A stretch of DNA of 64,000 nucleotides, taken from positions 398,502-462,501 of the forward strand of contig NZ_BAABRU010000002.1 in assembly GCF_039545135.1 (NCBI RefSeq), read 5' to 3'. Position numbers and translations under genes: made by a program. This DNA comes from Herpetosiphon gulosus. GTDB taxonomy: Bacteria > Chloroflexota > Chloroflexia > Chloroflexales > Herpetosiphonaceae. This document shows, piece after piece, positions 1-9,297 of this stretch (position 1 is its first letter; every line of letters starts with the position of its first letter). Under the pieces are notes generated by a model. It was not told the origin of the DNA. It made no database searches and saw nothing but the letters and a program-made list of their open reading frames with translations.

Positions 1-2
1 GC

Positions 3-446
<444 letters not shown>

Positions 447-520
447 CTCTTGATAGCCTCACACCCACTCGCCCATACAGGTAGCTTGTTAACAATAATT
501 GGGTGGGATTAATCGTCGAT

Positions 521-648
521 TAGCATGCCCTCACCCCCTGACCCCCTCTCCCGCCCAGCGAGGTGAGGGGGTATCATCCCAATCATGACCATTTGGAATG
601 CCCCTCTCCCGCCGCAGTGGGAGAGGGGGTCAGGGGGTGAGGGGTCTT
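521..648. repeat. GC-rich palindromic intergenic repeat, copy 1
   Basis: Within the 350-base gap between the reductase and the branching enzyme lies an imperfect palindrome. The left arm 528-554 (CCCTCACCCCCTGACC...) is nearly the exact reverse complement of the right arm 619-643. The inner part carries two weaker G-rich/C-rich blocks. A second copy with the same CATGCCCTCACCCCCT edge sits at 19301-19400. The pair looks like a REP/MITE-like non-coding repeat. No ORF with coding character crosses it. Confidence 0.75.
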
Positions 649-735
649 AAGAGGGACGGATCACGCATACTGCTCACAACCCGCTCTATCAAACACCTCG
701 GCACAGTTCTGGCTAAGCGCCTGTTTGCGAACACC

Positions 736-744
736 TGCTATAAT
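736..744 (+). promoter_or_regulatory. Extended -10 promoter of the branching enzyme gene
   Basis: TGCTATAAT is a perfect extended -10 (TGn plus TATAAT). No good -35 is seen 17 bases upstream, which fits an extended -10 promoter. It lies about 53 bases before the chosen ATG. Confidence 0.6.
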
Positions 745-796
745 GGGAACCGACCTCTGCAACATGTCCCGCATGTTCCGCAAAGAAGGAGCATCT

Positions 797-2743
797 ATGC
801 CAAAACAAGGTGCGTTCACGTTTGTCTTACATAGCCACTTGCCTTATTGTCGCAAGGCTGGCCGCTGGCCTCACGGTGAAGAATGGATTCACGAGGCCGC
901 TTCCGAGACGTATATTCCACTACTCAATGCGCTCAACGATCTGATCAACGATGGGGTTACACCACGCTTGACGATTGGGATTACGCCAATCCTAACCGAG
1001 CAGCTGGCCGACCCCACCATTTTGCACAATTTTGAAGAATATCTCGACGAGAAGATCACCGCAGCTCAAGCTGATATGGATCGGCTGGCCGATGTTCAGG
1101 CAGTTTGGGATGCCGCCCAAGTTGCCGAACCAGAAACCGAACCAACTCCGCTGCTCTCCAGCGAAGAGTTGGAAAGCTTGATCACCAAAAGCGATGCACT
1201 GCTTTCTTCGACCGCTGGCGATGCTCCGGCCCCACTTCACGCTGGTTTGCTGAGCGCCACTGCTGCTGCCAGCACCGAAGCCGAAGCAGACGACGAAGCG
1301 GAATCTGAAGAAACCGAGGAAGAAGTTGAAGAGCCTGCTCCGATCGAGCAGCCTGATCCACATAAAGCCTTTTTGGCAATGTGGTATCGCGATTGGTACA
1401 GCATGATCAAGCGTTCGTTTATCGAGCGCTATAACCGCGATATTGTCGGAGCCTTCCGCCAATTGCAAGATGCTGGCTATATCGAAATTATCACCTGTGG
1501 CGCGACCCACGGCTACTTGCCCTTGGTCAGCCGCGATTCAACGATTTATGCCCAAATTGCGGTTGCTGTGCAAAGCTACGAACGCCACTATGGCCGCAAG
1601 CCAAAGGCTATTTGGCTGCCCGAGTGTGCCTATCGTCCAGCCTATTATCCTGAAAACCCAAGCGAAACCGAGCGCAAGCCAGGTATCGAAGAATTTCTCG
1701 AAGCCCAAGGCATCGAGTGCTTCTTTGTCGAAACCACCACAATCGAGGGTGGCGCACCCATGGATAAGGCCGAAGGCAAGATTCTTGGGCCGTATGGCGA
1801 TACATTGCGCCGCTATGTCGTGCCAGTCAGCCGCGAAATTCCGCCAACTGGCAATAGCACGCTGCAACCCTACTTGGTTGGTTTGAGCGACAAAGTTGCG
1901 GCAATTGGTCGCCATCACAAAACTGGCTTGCAGGTTTGGTCGGCTGAATGGGGCTACCCCGGCGAGGCCAACTACCGCGAGTTCCACCGCAAAGATAGCG
2001 AAAGCGGCATGCAATATTGGCGAATCACTGGGCCAAAAGTTGATCTTGGCTATAAAGATTATTATCATCCCGATTGGGTCACCGATAAAATCCATGCCCA
2101 CGCCGATCACTTCACGGGCTTGGTGCAGCAAGTTATCAGCGAATATCGCGGCCAAACTGGGCGTTATGGTCTGATTTCATCAAACTACGATACCGAATTA
2201 TTTGGTCACTGGTGGTTTGAAGGGGTCGATTGGATGCGCGAAGTGCTGCGACGCTTGGCAGCTAATCCCGATATTGATCTCACCACGGCCTCGGAATATA
2301 TCGCTAGCAATCCACCGCGTGAATCGTTGAACCTGCCCGAAAGTTCGTGGGGTTCCAATGGCACGCACCAAACTTGGCTCAACCCTGAAACCGAGTGGAT
2401 GTGGCCAATTATTCATGCCGCCGAAAAGCGCATGGAAGGCTTGGTCGCCAGCTATCCACAGGCTGATGGTGCTTTAGCTGAAGCCTTGGCCCAAACTGCG
2501 CGTGAGTTACTCTTGCTGCAATCCAGCGATTGGCCGTTCTTGGTAACCACTGGTCAAGCTCAAGATTACGCAACCAAGCGTTTCAACGAGCATGTTGATC
2601 GCTACAATCAATTGGCTGATGCAATTGAGGCCAATGATGCTGGCTTGATGGCCGAACTGACCGCCAGCTTCAACGAGCTTGATAATCCATTCCCCACGAT
2701 TGATTATCATGTTTTTGCCGCTCGTGAAGGCTCGGCAGCCTAA
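797..2743 (+). CDS. GH57 1,4-alpha-glucan branching enzyme
   Basis: Glycoside hydrolase family 57 enzyme, most like the branching enzymes of the TK1436/AmyC type, which introduce alpha-1,6 branches into glycogen in the cytoplasm. The N-terminus FVLHSHLPY is GH57 motif 1. WLPECAYRP contains the expected nucleophile Glu276, and NYDTELFGHWWFEG contains the expected acid/base Asp465. The start at 797 (MPKQGAF) is chosen because GAAGGAG stands 6-7 bases upstream; an in-frame ATG at 725 would sit on the promoter. Odd feature: residues about 118-190 form an Ala/Glu/Asp-rich low-complexity insert between the first and second motifs, absent from compact family members. 648 residues. Confidence 0.88.
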   Translation: MPKQGAFTFVLHSHLPYCRKAGRWPHGEEWIHEAASETYIPLLNALNDLINDGVTPRLTIGITPILTEQLADPTILHNFEEYLDEKITAAQADMDRLADVQAVWDAAQVAEPETEPTPLLSSEELESLITKSDALLSSTAGDAPAPLHAGLLSATAAASTEAEADDEAESEETEEEVEEPAPIEQPDPHKAFLAMWYRDWYSMIKRSFIERYNRDIVGAFRQLQDAGYIEIITCGATHGYLPLVSRDSTIYAQIAVAVQSYERHYGRKPKAIWLPECAYRPAYYPENPSETERKPGIEEFLEAQGIECFFVETTTIEGGAPMDKAEGKILGPYGDTLRRYVVPVSREIPPTGNSTLQPYLVGLSDKVAAIGRHHKTGLQVWSAEWGYPGEANYREFHRKDSESGMQYWRITGPKVDLGYKDYYHPDWVTDKIHAHADHFTGLVQQVISEYRGQTGRYGLISSNYDTELFGHWWFEGVDWMREVLRRLAANPDIDLTTASEYIASNPPRESLNLPESSWGSNGTHQTWLNPETEWMWPIIHAAEKRMEGLVASYPQADGALAEALAQTARELLLLQSSDWPFLVTTGQAQDYATKRFNEHVDRYNQLADAIEANDAGLMAELTASFNELDNPFPTIDYHVFAAREGSAA

Positions 2744-2818
2744 ACCGATCAACTGAATTAATCATTACGCGATTGCTGTTAGCCCAAATAGCAGCAATCG
2801 CGCTAGCACCTCAGGCCT

Positions 2819-4180
2819 ATGAAAGTACTTGTGCTTGGCAAAAATGGCGCAGCCCATGCCTATGTTTGGAAGTTGTTCAATAGTCAACGGATTGATAGTT
2901 TAGCAACCATGCCAGGCAATGGTGGTACAAGCTTGCTTGTGCCAAATGCTGAGCACATTGAAAAAATGAACGAGTTGGCCAAATGGGCCTACGACGAACA
3001 CTTCCAAGTGATTATTCCAGCTGAGGGCAGTTATCTCAGTGCAGGCTTGGCCGATGCCGCCGCTACCTATAAAATTCCGGTTTGTGGGCCACCCAAACAT
3101 TCGGCAGTCCTTGAGCGTTCGCGGCTTTGGCTGAAAGAATTTCTCAATCGCCACCAAATTCCCACCTCTACTGGCCGTGCCTTGGGCGATTTAGCAACCG
3201 CTGAGCGCTATGTGGCCTCACAACCCATGCCACTCATGTTATGGGGTGATTATCCTTCAGAATATGATGGAGCCTATATCGACCGTGCCGAAGCCTTAGC
3301 CGCCTTAGCAGGCATTTTTGCCTTACCGCCACGCGAAGGCCATTATCGAGGCGTAGTGATCGAACAACCAGCACTTGGCCCAACCGTGGCACTTTCAGCA
3401 ATTACTGATGGCACAACCCTGATTCCAATGCAAGCGGTTCGAATGTACGATCGACTTGAAGATAATGATCAAGGCTGGGCAGCTGAAGGCATGGGTGCCC
3501 ATACCACGCCTAGTGGAATTCTCAAACAACTCGGTGATTATCTCAGCGCTGCCATTCTTGAGCCAATTCGCGCCGCGCTATTGCGCGACAAAATGCCTTG
3601 GTGGGGAATTTTAGGGGTCGATTGTGCAATTACGGCCAGCGGACCACAAGTGCTGCGGATTCGCACAACCTTGAGTGACCCTGAAGCGCAAGTCTTATTG
3701 CCGTTGCTCGAAGACGATTTATTTCCCTTCTTGGTAGCGGCCAACAATCGCAGCCTGTTAAATGTACCAGCTTTGCGTTGGCGCAATGAGGCGAGTGTCA
3801 GCGTAACTATGGTTGCCAACGGCTATCCACATAGTTTTAACACTGGAATGGCGATTGATGGCGTTACCGAGCTTGATGCTGGAGTCGTCGCATTTCAAAA
3901 TGAAACCGCCAACCCCAATGGCTTGCGCTATGTCTCCGCCGAAATCCATATGCCTGAAAAACGTGGCTTATTCAGCGGGGTCAGCGATGCTTTGAACGAT
4001 GCAATTCTGGTGCGATCGATGGGGCCAACTCGTTTATCAAGCCAAGCTGGACGAATCGTTACTGTCACTGCCCAGGCTTCAAGTTTGGCAGCGGCCCACG
4101 ACAAAGCCTACAACAACCTCAAACGGCTACGCATTAATTCAGCGGTTTACCGCAACGATATCGGGCTGCGCGAACTCTAG
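2819..4180 (+). CDS. PurD-like ATP-grasp protein with degenerate ATP site
   Basis: Homologue of phosphoribosylamine-glycine ligase (GARS), the second step of purine synthesis. Family marks remain: N-terminal MKVLVLGKNGAAHA, the MPGNGGT turn, the late ATP-grasp strand (TLSDPEAQVLLPLLEDDL, standing where PurD has NVRFGDPETQ), ANGYPHSF and GRIVTVTAQ. However, the central ATP-binding loop, normally KADGLAAGKGV, reads LWGDYPSEYDGAY and lacks the lysine and glycines, and the Asn-Arg of NVRFGDPE is also lost. 453 residues against roughly 420-430 usual. It may be a divergent paralogue or a non-catalytic derivative; a standard purD would then exist elsewhere. Preceded by an unremarkable 75-base gap and followed by a lipoprotein gene. 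Confidence 0.7.
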   Translation: MKVLVLGKNGAAHAYVWKLFNSQRIDSLATMPGNGGTSLLVPNAEHIEKMNELAKWAYDEHFQVIIPAEGSYLSAGLADAAATYKIPVCGPPKHSAVLERSRLWLKEFLNRHQIPTSTGRALGDLATAERYVASQPMPLMLWGDYPSEYDGAYIDRAEALAALAGIFALPPREGHYRGVVIEQPALGPTVALSAITDGTTLIPMQAVRMYDRLEDNDQGWAAEGMGAHTTPSGILKQLGDYLSAAILEPIRAALLRDKMPWWGILGVDCAITASGPQVLRIRTTLSDPEAQVLLPLLEDDLFPFLVAANNRSLLNVPALRWRNEASVSVTMVANGYPHSFNTGMAIDGVTELDAGVVAFQNETANPNGLRYVSAEIHMPEKRGLFSGVSDALNDAILVRSMGPTRLSSQAGRIVTVTAQASSLAAAHDKAYNNLKRLRINSAVYRNDIGLREL

Positions 4181-4194
4181 AAGATCGGTCTTTG

Positions 4195-4222
4195 GTCGGT
4201 AGTATAGGTCAACGCTACCGAC
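4195..4222 (+). other. Hairpin between PurD-like and lipoprotein genes
   Basis: GTCGGTAG (4195-4202) and CTACCGAC (4215-4222) form an 8-bp stem with a 12-base loop. No T-run follows, so it is more likely an mRNA stability or processing hairpin than a strong terminator. Confidence 0.4.
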
Positions 4223-4260
4223 TATGCTTGGTTTAATTCTGCAATTGAGGGAAGTTGAAT

Positions 4261-4896
4261 ATGTATCTGCTGCGCACCATTGGGCTGGGACTGTTATTCA
4301 TCGTGCTTACTGGCTGTTCACTCACTGCCGAACCGCTCTCCATCCAAGAAGCCTACGATCAAGGCTTAATCGATTTAGAATTTAAAAACTCAGGCACATC
4401 AGGCGACGTAATGTTGATGATCGTCACTGGCAAAACTGATCGCTCGATTCGAATCACGATTCCTGCTGGCCAAATTTTAGATAATCAAACTGACTATCAC
4501 GAAGATATGGTCTTGATTGCATATGAAGGTCGGGTTGATACCCTAGAAGATAAATATATCCAACCAAAGGCGCTAATTACCAAACAGGCCACAACTCGCT
4601 ACGGAATTATTGAAGCCTACAGCCTTGAATTGTATGCTGATCCAGGCGCTGAAACTGATACCTATGCGTTTGATGGCTTTGTTGATCCAGAATTGCAACG
4701 GCTCGTTGACTATTTAGTGCTACAAAGCAGCGAAGAGTTTGTGGGCAAACAACTGGCAATCTGGGCCTTGACCGATAACCCCGATCGCGAAACGACCTCC
4801 GAGATTATCGAATTTACCGAGCATGATCTTGAACAAGCCCGCACCTTCTTACTTGGGGCAAACTTAAATCCCAACGATTATCGGATTTTTGAGTAA
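4261..4896 (+). CDS. Predicted lipoprotein, unknown function
   Basis: The sequence begins MYLLRTIG and has a hydrophobic stretch ending in the lipobox LTGC at Cys19, so it should be exported and lipid-anchored. The remaining ~190 residues are acidic, with no family I recognise. The ATG at 4261 is preferred over the in-frame TTG at 4255 because GAGG at 4247-4250 gives a normal spacing. A strong terminator follows directly. Function unknown. Confidence 0.75.
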   Translation: MYLLRTIGLGLLFIVLTGCSLTAEPLSIQEAYDQGLIDLEFKNSGTSGDVMLMIVTGKTDRSIRITIPAGQILDNQTDYHEDMVLIAYEGRVDTLEDKYIQPKALITKQATTRYGIIEAYSLELYADPGAETDTYAFDGFVDPELQRLVDYLVLQSSEEFVGKQLAIWALTDNPDRETTSEIIEFTEHDLEQARTFLLGANLNPNDYRIFE

Positions 4897-4898
4897 TT

Positions 4899-4940
4899 AA
4901 ACAGCGCTTTCCATCGGTTTGGAAAGCGCTGTTTTTGTTT
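4899..4940 (+). terminator. Intrinsic terminator after the lipoprotein gene
   Basis: AACAGCGCTTTCC (about 4900-4912) pairs with GGAAAGCGCTGTT (4921-4933) around an 8-base loop and is followed by TTTTTGTTT. It sits between convergent genes and may serve the minus-strand oxidoreductase gene as well, although the T-run on that side is weaker. Confidence 0.85.
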
Positions 4941-4954
4941 AAGTCGCGAGTAGT

Positions 4955-7207
4955 TTAGGCGGCGGGTGGTTGCTCGCCAACCGATTGCAGCAGAATTTCG
5001 GCGACATCTTTGCGGCCCAAGGTTTCGGATTGGTTGGTGTTCTTGGCTGCATCCTCGAACATCACCATACAGAAGGGGCAGCCCATTGCCACGGTATCGG
5101 GCTTTTCGGTTTGCAGTTGCTCAAGCCGAATCACATTGACATGTTTATCGCCCCAGCCTTCGAGCCAAGCGTTACCACCACCACCACCGCAGCACATGGC
5201 TTTTTCACGATTGCGCGGGCCAGCTTCGACCAACTCCAAGCCAGGAATGCTATTCAGCACGTTGCGTGGCTCTTCGTAAATATCGTTGTAGCGGCCAATG
5301 TAACAGGGGTCGTGGTACACAACCTTTTCGTTGACTGGCACGGTTGGGTTGAGCTTGCCAGCTTCGACCAAATCGTTCAAGAATTCAGTATGGTGCACTA
5401 CTTCGTAATCCACGCCAGCCTTACCGCCAAATTGCGGATACTCGTTTTTGACGGTGTTATAGCAGTGGGCACAGGTGGTTACGATCTTCTTGAATTTGTA
5501 TTGGCCCATGGTTTCGATGTTGGTGTTGGCTTGTTGTTCGTACAACAATTCCTCGCCCATGCGCCGAGCTGGGTCGCCAGTACAGGTTTCTTCATCGCCA
5601 AGGATGGCGAAATCAACCCCAGCTTTTTGCATCAGTTGCACCATCGCCCGCGCGGTTTTCTTCGAACGATCATCATACGACGGGGCACAACCAACCCAAT
5701 ACAACACTTCGGCTTCTTCTTTTTCGGCCAAAGTTGGCACTTCTAAGCCATCAGCCCAAGCGGTACGATTGCGTTGTGGCAACTTCCAAGGGTTGCCGTT
5801 GCGCTCGATCCCTTGCAATACTGTTTTAACCCCTGATGGAATTTCGCCCATCACCATGGTCAAGTTGCGGCGGAAATCGATAATATCATCGACATGTTCA
5901 ATCGTTGCTGGACACTCGGTCATACACGCGCGACAGGTGGTACAAGCCCAAAGTTCGTTTTCGGTAACAATGCCATGTTCATACAATGGCAAGGTTTCGG
6001 GCGTGCCTTCCAGCAATTCGATTTTCACGCCGTTGCTGATGGTTGGTGCAGTTGCGCCGGCTGGTTGAACCATCACCACCGTGCCATCACGCTTCATGAC
6101 CGGGCCGCCATGCATCAAATCGCTCATCTTAGTGATCAGCCATTTGGGCGAAAGCTCCGAGCCAGAGGCAAACGCCGGACAATTATCCTGACAACGCCCA
6201 CAGCGCATACAGGCATCAAAATCCATACGGCGCTTCCATGAGAAGTCGCTTAGCGTGGTAATACCCAATTTTGGCTCATCTTTTTCCAGTTCCTCTTCCA
6301 TATTCGGAATCCGATCGAGCGCACCTTTGGGGTCGCGATCGCGGAACAAGGTGTTGAGCGGGGTATAGAAAATGTGGCGGAATTTGGTGAAGGGAATCGA
6401 GCCAACAAAAGCAAAAACCACCGCCATATGGCTCAACCAAAGTACGCGGTGAATCCACAAGGCTAATTGGCTATGCACGATTGTGCCATCAGCGGCGCGT
6501 TCGACACCTAGCCCAATCGCTCGGGCAACGCTGGCTCCAGGATAGCCAAAGACTGCCCATTTGGCCCAACCTTGCTCGTAGACGATCGCAGTGACGGCAT
6601 TTGCGCCTTCGCCAACGGTCATAGTTTGGTTGGCCAAGCGTAAAATTTCAATAAAGTAACCGCCAACCACAATGAAAATCATCGACCAAAGCACCCAAGC
6701 ATCGGTTCGACGATTATCCAAGCGGGTTGGTTTGGTTTTGTAGCGTCGCCACAACGCCCAGAGCAAACCAGCGAGAAAGACCATCCCCATTACATCGAGA
6801 ATCAGTTCGTAATACTGATAAAAGCCACCAGTTAAAATCTTGCCTTGCTCTTCACCAGCAATCGGAATAGTGAAGTCGGCTTCGGCGGCAATGATATCGG
6901 TGCCGATAAACAGCGCCAAAAAGCCGTAGAAAATAAAGGTGTGCATGATGCCCGGGGTACGGTCACGCAAAACGCGCTTCTGCCCAAAAACCTCGGTCGT
7001 CGTTAACCACAAGCGACTGGCAAAATTGGTCGAGCGTACTGTTGCATGGCCACGTCGCCACAACAGAATGTCTTGGTACATCTTGTAGAACATCGTGCCA
7101 ATTGAGGCGATGGCAAACAAGTACAACACATACTCAACCGCATGCGGTAAGTTCCAGTAAATCTCGCGAACGGCGATAACTTGGCTGTTAAATAATATCT
7201 CGTGCAT
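4955..7207 (-). CDS. Membrane-bound heterodisulfide-reductase-like Fe-S oxidoreductase
   Basis: A 750-residue fusion. The N-terminal ~290 residues hold several membrane segments of the NarI/DsrM-like quinone-reacting type, with spaced histidines that could bind heme b. A ferredoxin domain follows with two 4Fe-4S motifs, CMRCGRCQDNCP and CTTCRACMTECP. The C-terminus carries two CCG (cysteine-rich) domains, ending in a CCGGGGG motif, as in HdrD, GlpC and LutA. The likely role is electron transfer between the membrane quinone pool and a cytoplasmic partner; the substrate is not evident. Such proteins often pair with acyl-CoA/ETF systems, but none is adjacent. The ATG at 7207 has GAGG 7 bases upstream. 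Single-gene unit. Confidence 0.85.
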   Translation of the reverse strand: MHEILFNSQVIAVREIYWNLPHAVEYVLYLFAIASIGTMFYKMYQDILLWRRGHATVRSTNFASRLWLTTTEVFGQKRVLRDRTPGIMHTFIFYGFLALFIGTDIIAAEADFTIPIAGEEQGKILTGGFYQYYELILDVMGMVFLAGLLWALWRRYKTKPTRLDNRRTDAWVLWSMIFIVVGGYFIEILRLANQTMTVGEGANAVTAIVYEQGWAKWAVFGYPGASVARAIGLGVERAADGTIVHSQLALWIHRVLWLSHMAVVFAFVGSIPFTKFRHIFYTPLNTLFRDRDPKGALDRIPNMEEELEKDEPKLGITTLSDFSWKRRMDFDACMRCGRCQDNCPAFASGSELSPKWLITKMSDLMHGGPVMKRDGTVVMVQPAGATAPTISNGVKIELLEGTPETLPLYEHGIVTENELWACTTCRACMTECPATIEHVDDIIDFRRNLTMVMGEIPSGVKTVLQGIERNGNPWKLPQRNRTAWADGLEVPTLAEKEEAEVLYWVGCAPSYDDRSKKTARAMVQLMQKAGVDFAILGDEETCTGDPARRMGEELLYEQQANTNIETMGQYKFKKIVTTCAHCYNTVKNEYPQFGGKAGVDYEVVHHTEFLNDLVEAGKLNPTVPVNEKVVYHDPCYIGRYNDIYEEPRNVLNSIPGLELVEAGPRNREKAMCCGGGGGNAWLEGWGDKHVNVIRLEQLQTEKPDTVAMGCPFCMVMFEDAAKNTNQSETLGRKDVAEILLQSVGEQPPAA

Positions 7208-7309
7208 AGGCGTTCCTCATCGAACTGGTGAACACGGTGTGGGTCTATTGTATTACAAAAGAGGATACGCCGAGTTTAGCACGCATGACATCATGCGTCA
7301 AACGTTTTT

Positions 7310-7515
7310 AGAGGGGTGAGGGATCAGGGGCTAGGGATCAGGGGTCAGGAACAGCCATAACGCTGGCTGAGTTTGAGGGTTATCGATGCCGTTAGGATTC
7401 AGGGGCTAGGGATCAGGAGTCAGGAACCAAGCTCTATCATCTTACATCCCGATCCCAGTCCCTAGCTATTCATCGCTATGTTCTCTGATCCCTGACCCCT
7501 GAATCCTGATCCCTC
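7310..7515. repeat. GGGATCAGGGG-type intergenic repeat array
   Basis: The 313-base gap between the oxidoreductase and the decarboxylase is filled by short repeated words. AGGGATCAGGGGCTAGGG and close variants occur at 7318-7352 and again at 7396-7424, and their reverse complement (CTGATCCCTGACCCCTGAATCC) at about 7486-7512, so the region can fold on itself. The same words recur at 39775-39890. No gene or promoter is evident. Confidence 0.65.
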
Positions 7516-7520
7516 GTTAG

Positions 7521-9251
7521 TTAGGCACTCGCCGCGAAACGGCTGGTACGCAAGGCTGAAGGAGCTTGGCGGCGACGAGCAGTCCGCAATGGTCGCACTG
7601 GCAATTGCTCATTGACCACGGCAGTACGCACCGGCATTGGCTTGCGCACTGGTTGTTCGATCGTGGCAATGCTATAACCCAAGGCACTCATTTGCGCCAT
7701 CAGGTTTTGGGGCGCAATTTCGCGCATCACCAATTGATCGCCATCTTGCTCGATGATAATGCGGCGCATTTCGGGGTTCAAGCAGTGATGAGCACCACCT
7801 TTGCCACCGATCATGGCTTGATATGCGCCAACGCCACAAACCGCCAAGACCATGCCAGCCTGAAATTCTGGCAACATCAAGGCTGGGCGATGCGAACGTG
7901 GATACAGATCGTCGGAATCGCAGGTGCGGCGGCCACCCAAGCGCACTGCCTGCACCGCTGTATCCCAACCATCCAAGGGCACAACCACAAATTCTTGATC
8001 AACAATCAAGGTATCGGGAGCTGAAACCATCAACGAGCCATTCAACAAATACCACGGCTCGATTGCTCCAGCTTCCTTAACACGGCCAACTTCAATCAAA
8101 TACAGATTATGGTTGGCAACAGTGTAGCGGCCACATTCGGCGATGATCATGGGTGCTGCCACGCCATGCTCAGCACAAATTGCTTGGGTATTGGCCATCA
8201 AGTTGGTCAAAAAGCCCACATAATCAAATTGGAAGGCCAAATCGTAGCCTGAGGTGGGCATACCACCGCCAAAATTGAACATCGTTAGGCTTGGCGTGAC
8301 GCTGGCCAACGCGGCATAAGCATTGGCTGAACGGGCCAAACGGGCTTCCCATGCAGCAGCATCCTCAATTTGCGAGCCAACCATGGCGTGATACACCACC
8401 AATTGATGCTGCGTGCCAGCCAAGCGCTGGGCGACAACCTGCATTTCAGCTGGAGTTAAGCCAAAGCGCTCGGCTCCAGCATGGTTACGATCCACGACAT
8501 CAGGGGCGTGGCGTTCACGAACACCGAACAACATCGGTACACGGCAATGGGCCAAAATATACTCAAGTTCATCGAGATCATCGAGCACAGCCACAACTCG
8601 CTCGTAGCCAGCCTGGCGCAAAGCCAAGATCCCATCGAGATACATGGGTTCTTTCGAGCCATTACAGAAGATATAGCGATCTTCGGCAAGCACCCCTTGC
8701 CGCCAGAGATGGTGAGCGATCACCACATCGGCTGCCGCCGAGGTTTCGTAGTGAGCACCAGCATTCAAGGCTGTGCGCACCACTTCTTCCGAAAAATTGG
8801 CCTTGGTAGCATAAGCATACAAGAACGAGCCAGTATAGCTTGATGCCGCCTGTGCAGCCATCGCATAATCAAGCATATTCTGCACCTGCGTGGTAATTTG
8901 CGGGCAGAACGAAACCTCAAGGGGTGCACCAAATTGCTCAACCAATGCACCCAGATCGACCGTATCGCCTAAGAGCAAGCGCTCATTGCGGCGCGTTAGA
9001 AAATCGGTCAAAGCCCCAGCACCCGAAAAGCCAAACGAATCATTCAGGTAGCCAGCATAGGTTTGCTCGATCAACTGGACATGTCCCTCCAAGCCGTGAT
9101 GTCCACGACGATAGTGCTCAGCCACAACATGGGGCTGAGAGAACAAAGTGCAATCAAAATTAACGGTGTTCGTGCGTGTGTTTATTAACGGAGACTCCCA
9201 AGGTGCTTTGCCCATTTTTTGGGCATAAAAAAACCAAGTGTCGGGCGACAT
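7521..9251 (-). CDS. SpeA-like PLP-dependent (arginine) decarboxylase
   Basis: Fold-type III PLP decarboxylase. The pyridoxal lysine is expected in YATKAN (Lys150), followed by an alanine-racemase-like barrel with NFGGGMPTSG, and then a beta domain with ECGRYTVANH and a C-terminal HHCLNPE motif that recalls biosynthetic arginine decarboxylase (SpeA), which makes agmatine for polyamines. It is shorter (576 against about 630 residues), and the SpeA insert is reduced, so the substrate could be another basic amino acid. The last ~45 residues are Arg/Pro-rich and look disordered. The ATG at 9251 has only a weak AGG ribosome site, and an attenuator-like hairpin ends about 20 bases upstream, which suggests control at the leader RNA. 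Confidence 0.75.
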   Translation of the reverse strand: MSPDTWFFYAQKMGKAPWESPLINTRTNTVNFDCTLFSQPHVVAEHYRRGHHGLEGHVQLIEQTYAGYLNDSFGFSGAGALTDFLTRRNERLLLGDTVDLGALVEQFGAPLEVSFCPQITTQVQNMLDYAMAAQAASSYTGSFLYAYATKANFSEEVVRTALNAGAHYETSAAADVVIAHHLWRQGVLAEDRYIFCNGSKEPMYLDGILALRQAGYERVVAVLDDLDELEYILAHCRVPMLFGVRERHAPDVVDRNHAGAERFGLTPAEMQVVAQRLAGTQHQLVVYHAMVGSQIEDAAAWEARLARSANAYAALASVTPSLTMFNFGGGMPTSGYDLAFQFDYVGFLTNLMANTQAICAEHGVAAPMIIAECGRYTVANHNLYLIEVGRVKEAGAIEPWYLLNGSLMVSAPDTLIVDQEFVVVPLDGWDTAVQAVRLGGRRTCDSDDLYPRSHRPALMLPEFQAGMVLAVCGVGAYQAMIGGKGGAHHCLNPEMRRIIIEQDGDQLVMREIAPQNLMAQMSALGYSIATIEQPVRKPMPVRTAVVNEQLPVRPLRTARRRQAPSALRTSRFAASA

Positions 9252-9271
9252 TTGGCCTAAGCACTGGGCAT

Positions 9272-9297
9272 AAAAAACCTGCCCAATCGTGGCAGGT
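9272..9297 (-). terminator. Intrinsic terminator inside the decarboxylase leader
   Basis: On the minus strand ACCTGCC pairs with GGCAGGT around a 7-base loop, followed by TTTTTT. It lies only about 20 bases before the decarboxylase start and about 290 bases after the leader promoter, the position expected of an attenuator. It could alternatively end an independent small RNA. Confidence 0.75.

Noticed and set aside
725..796. Upstream start of the GH57 enzyme at 725
   Set aside because: It would begin before the extended -10 promoter (736-744), and the ribosome site fits only the ATG at 797.
4970..5746. 258-codon ORF opposite the Fe-S oxidoreductase
   Set aside because: It is the shadow of a gene with clear 4Fe-4S and CCG motifs; its protein has no family features.
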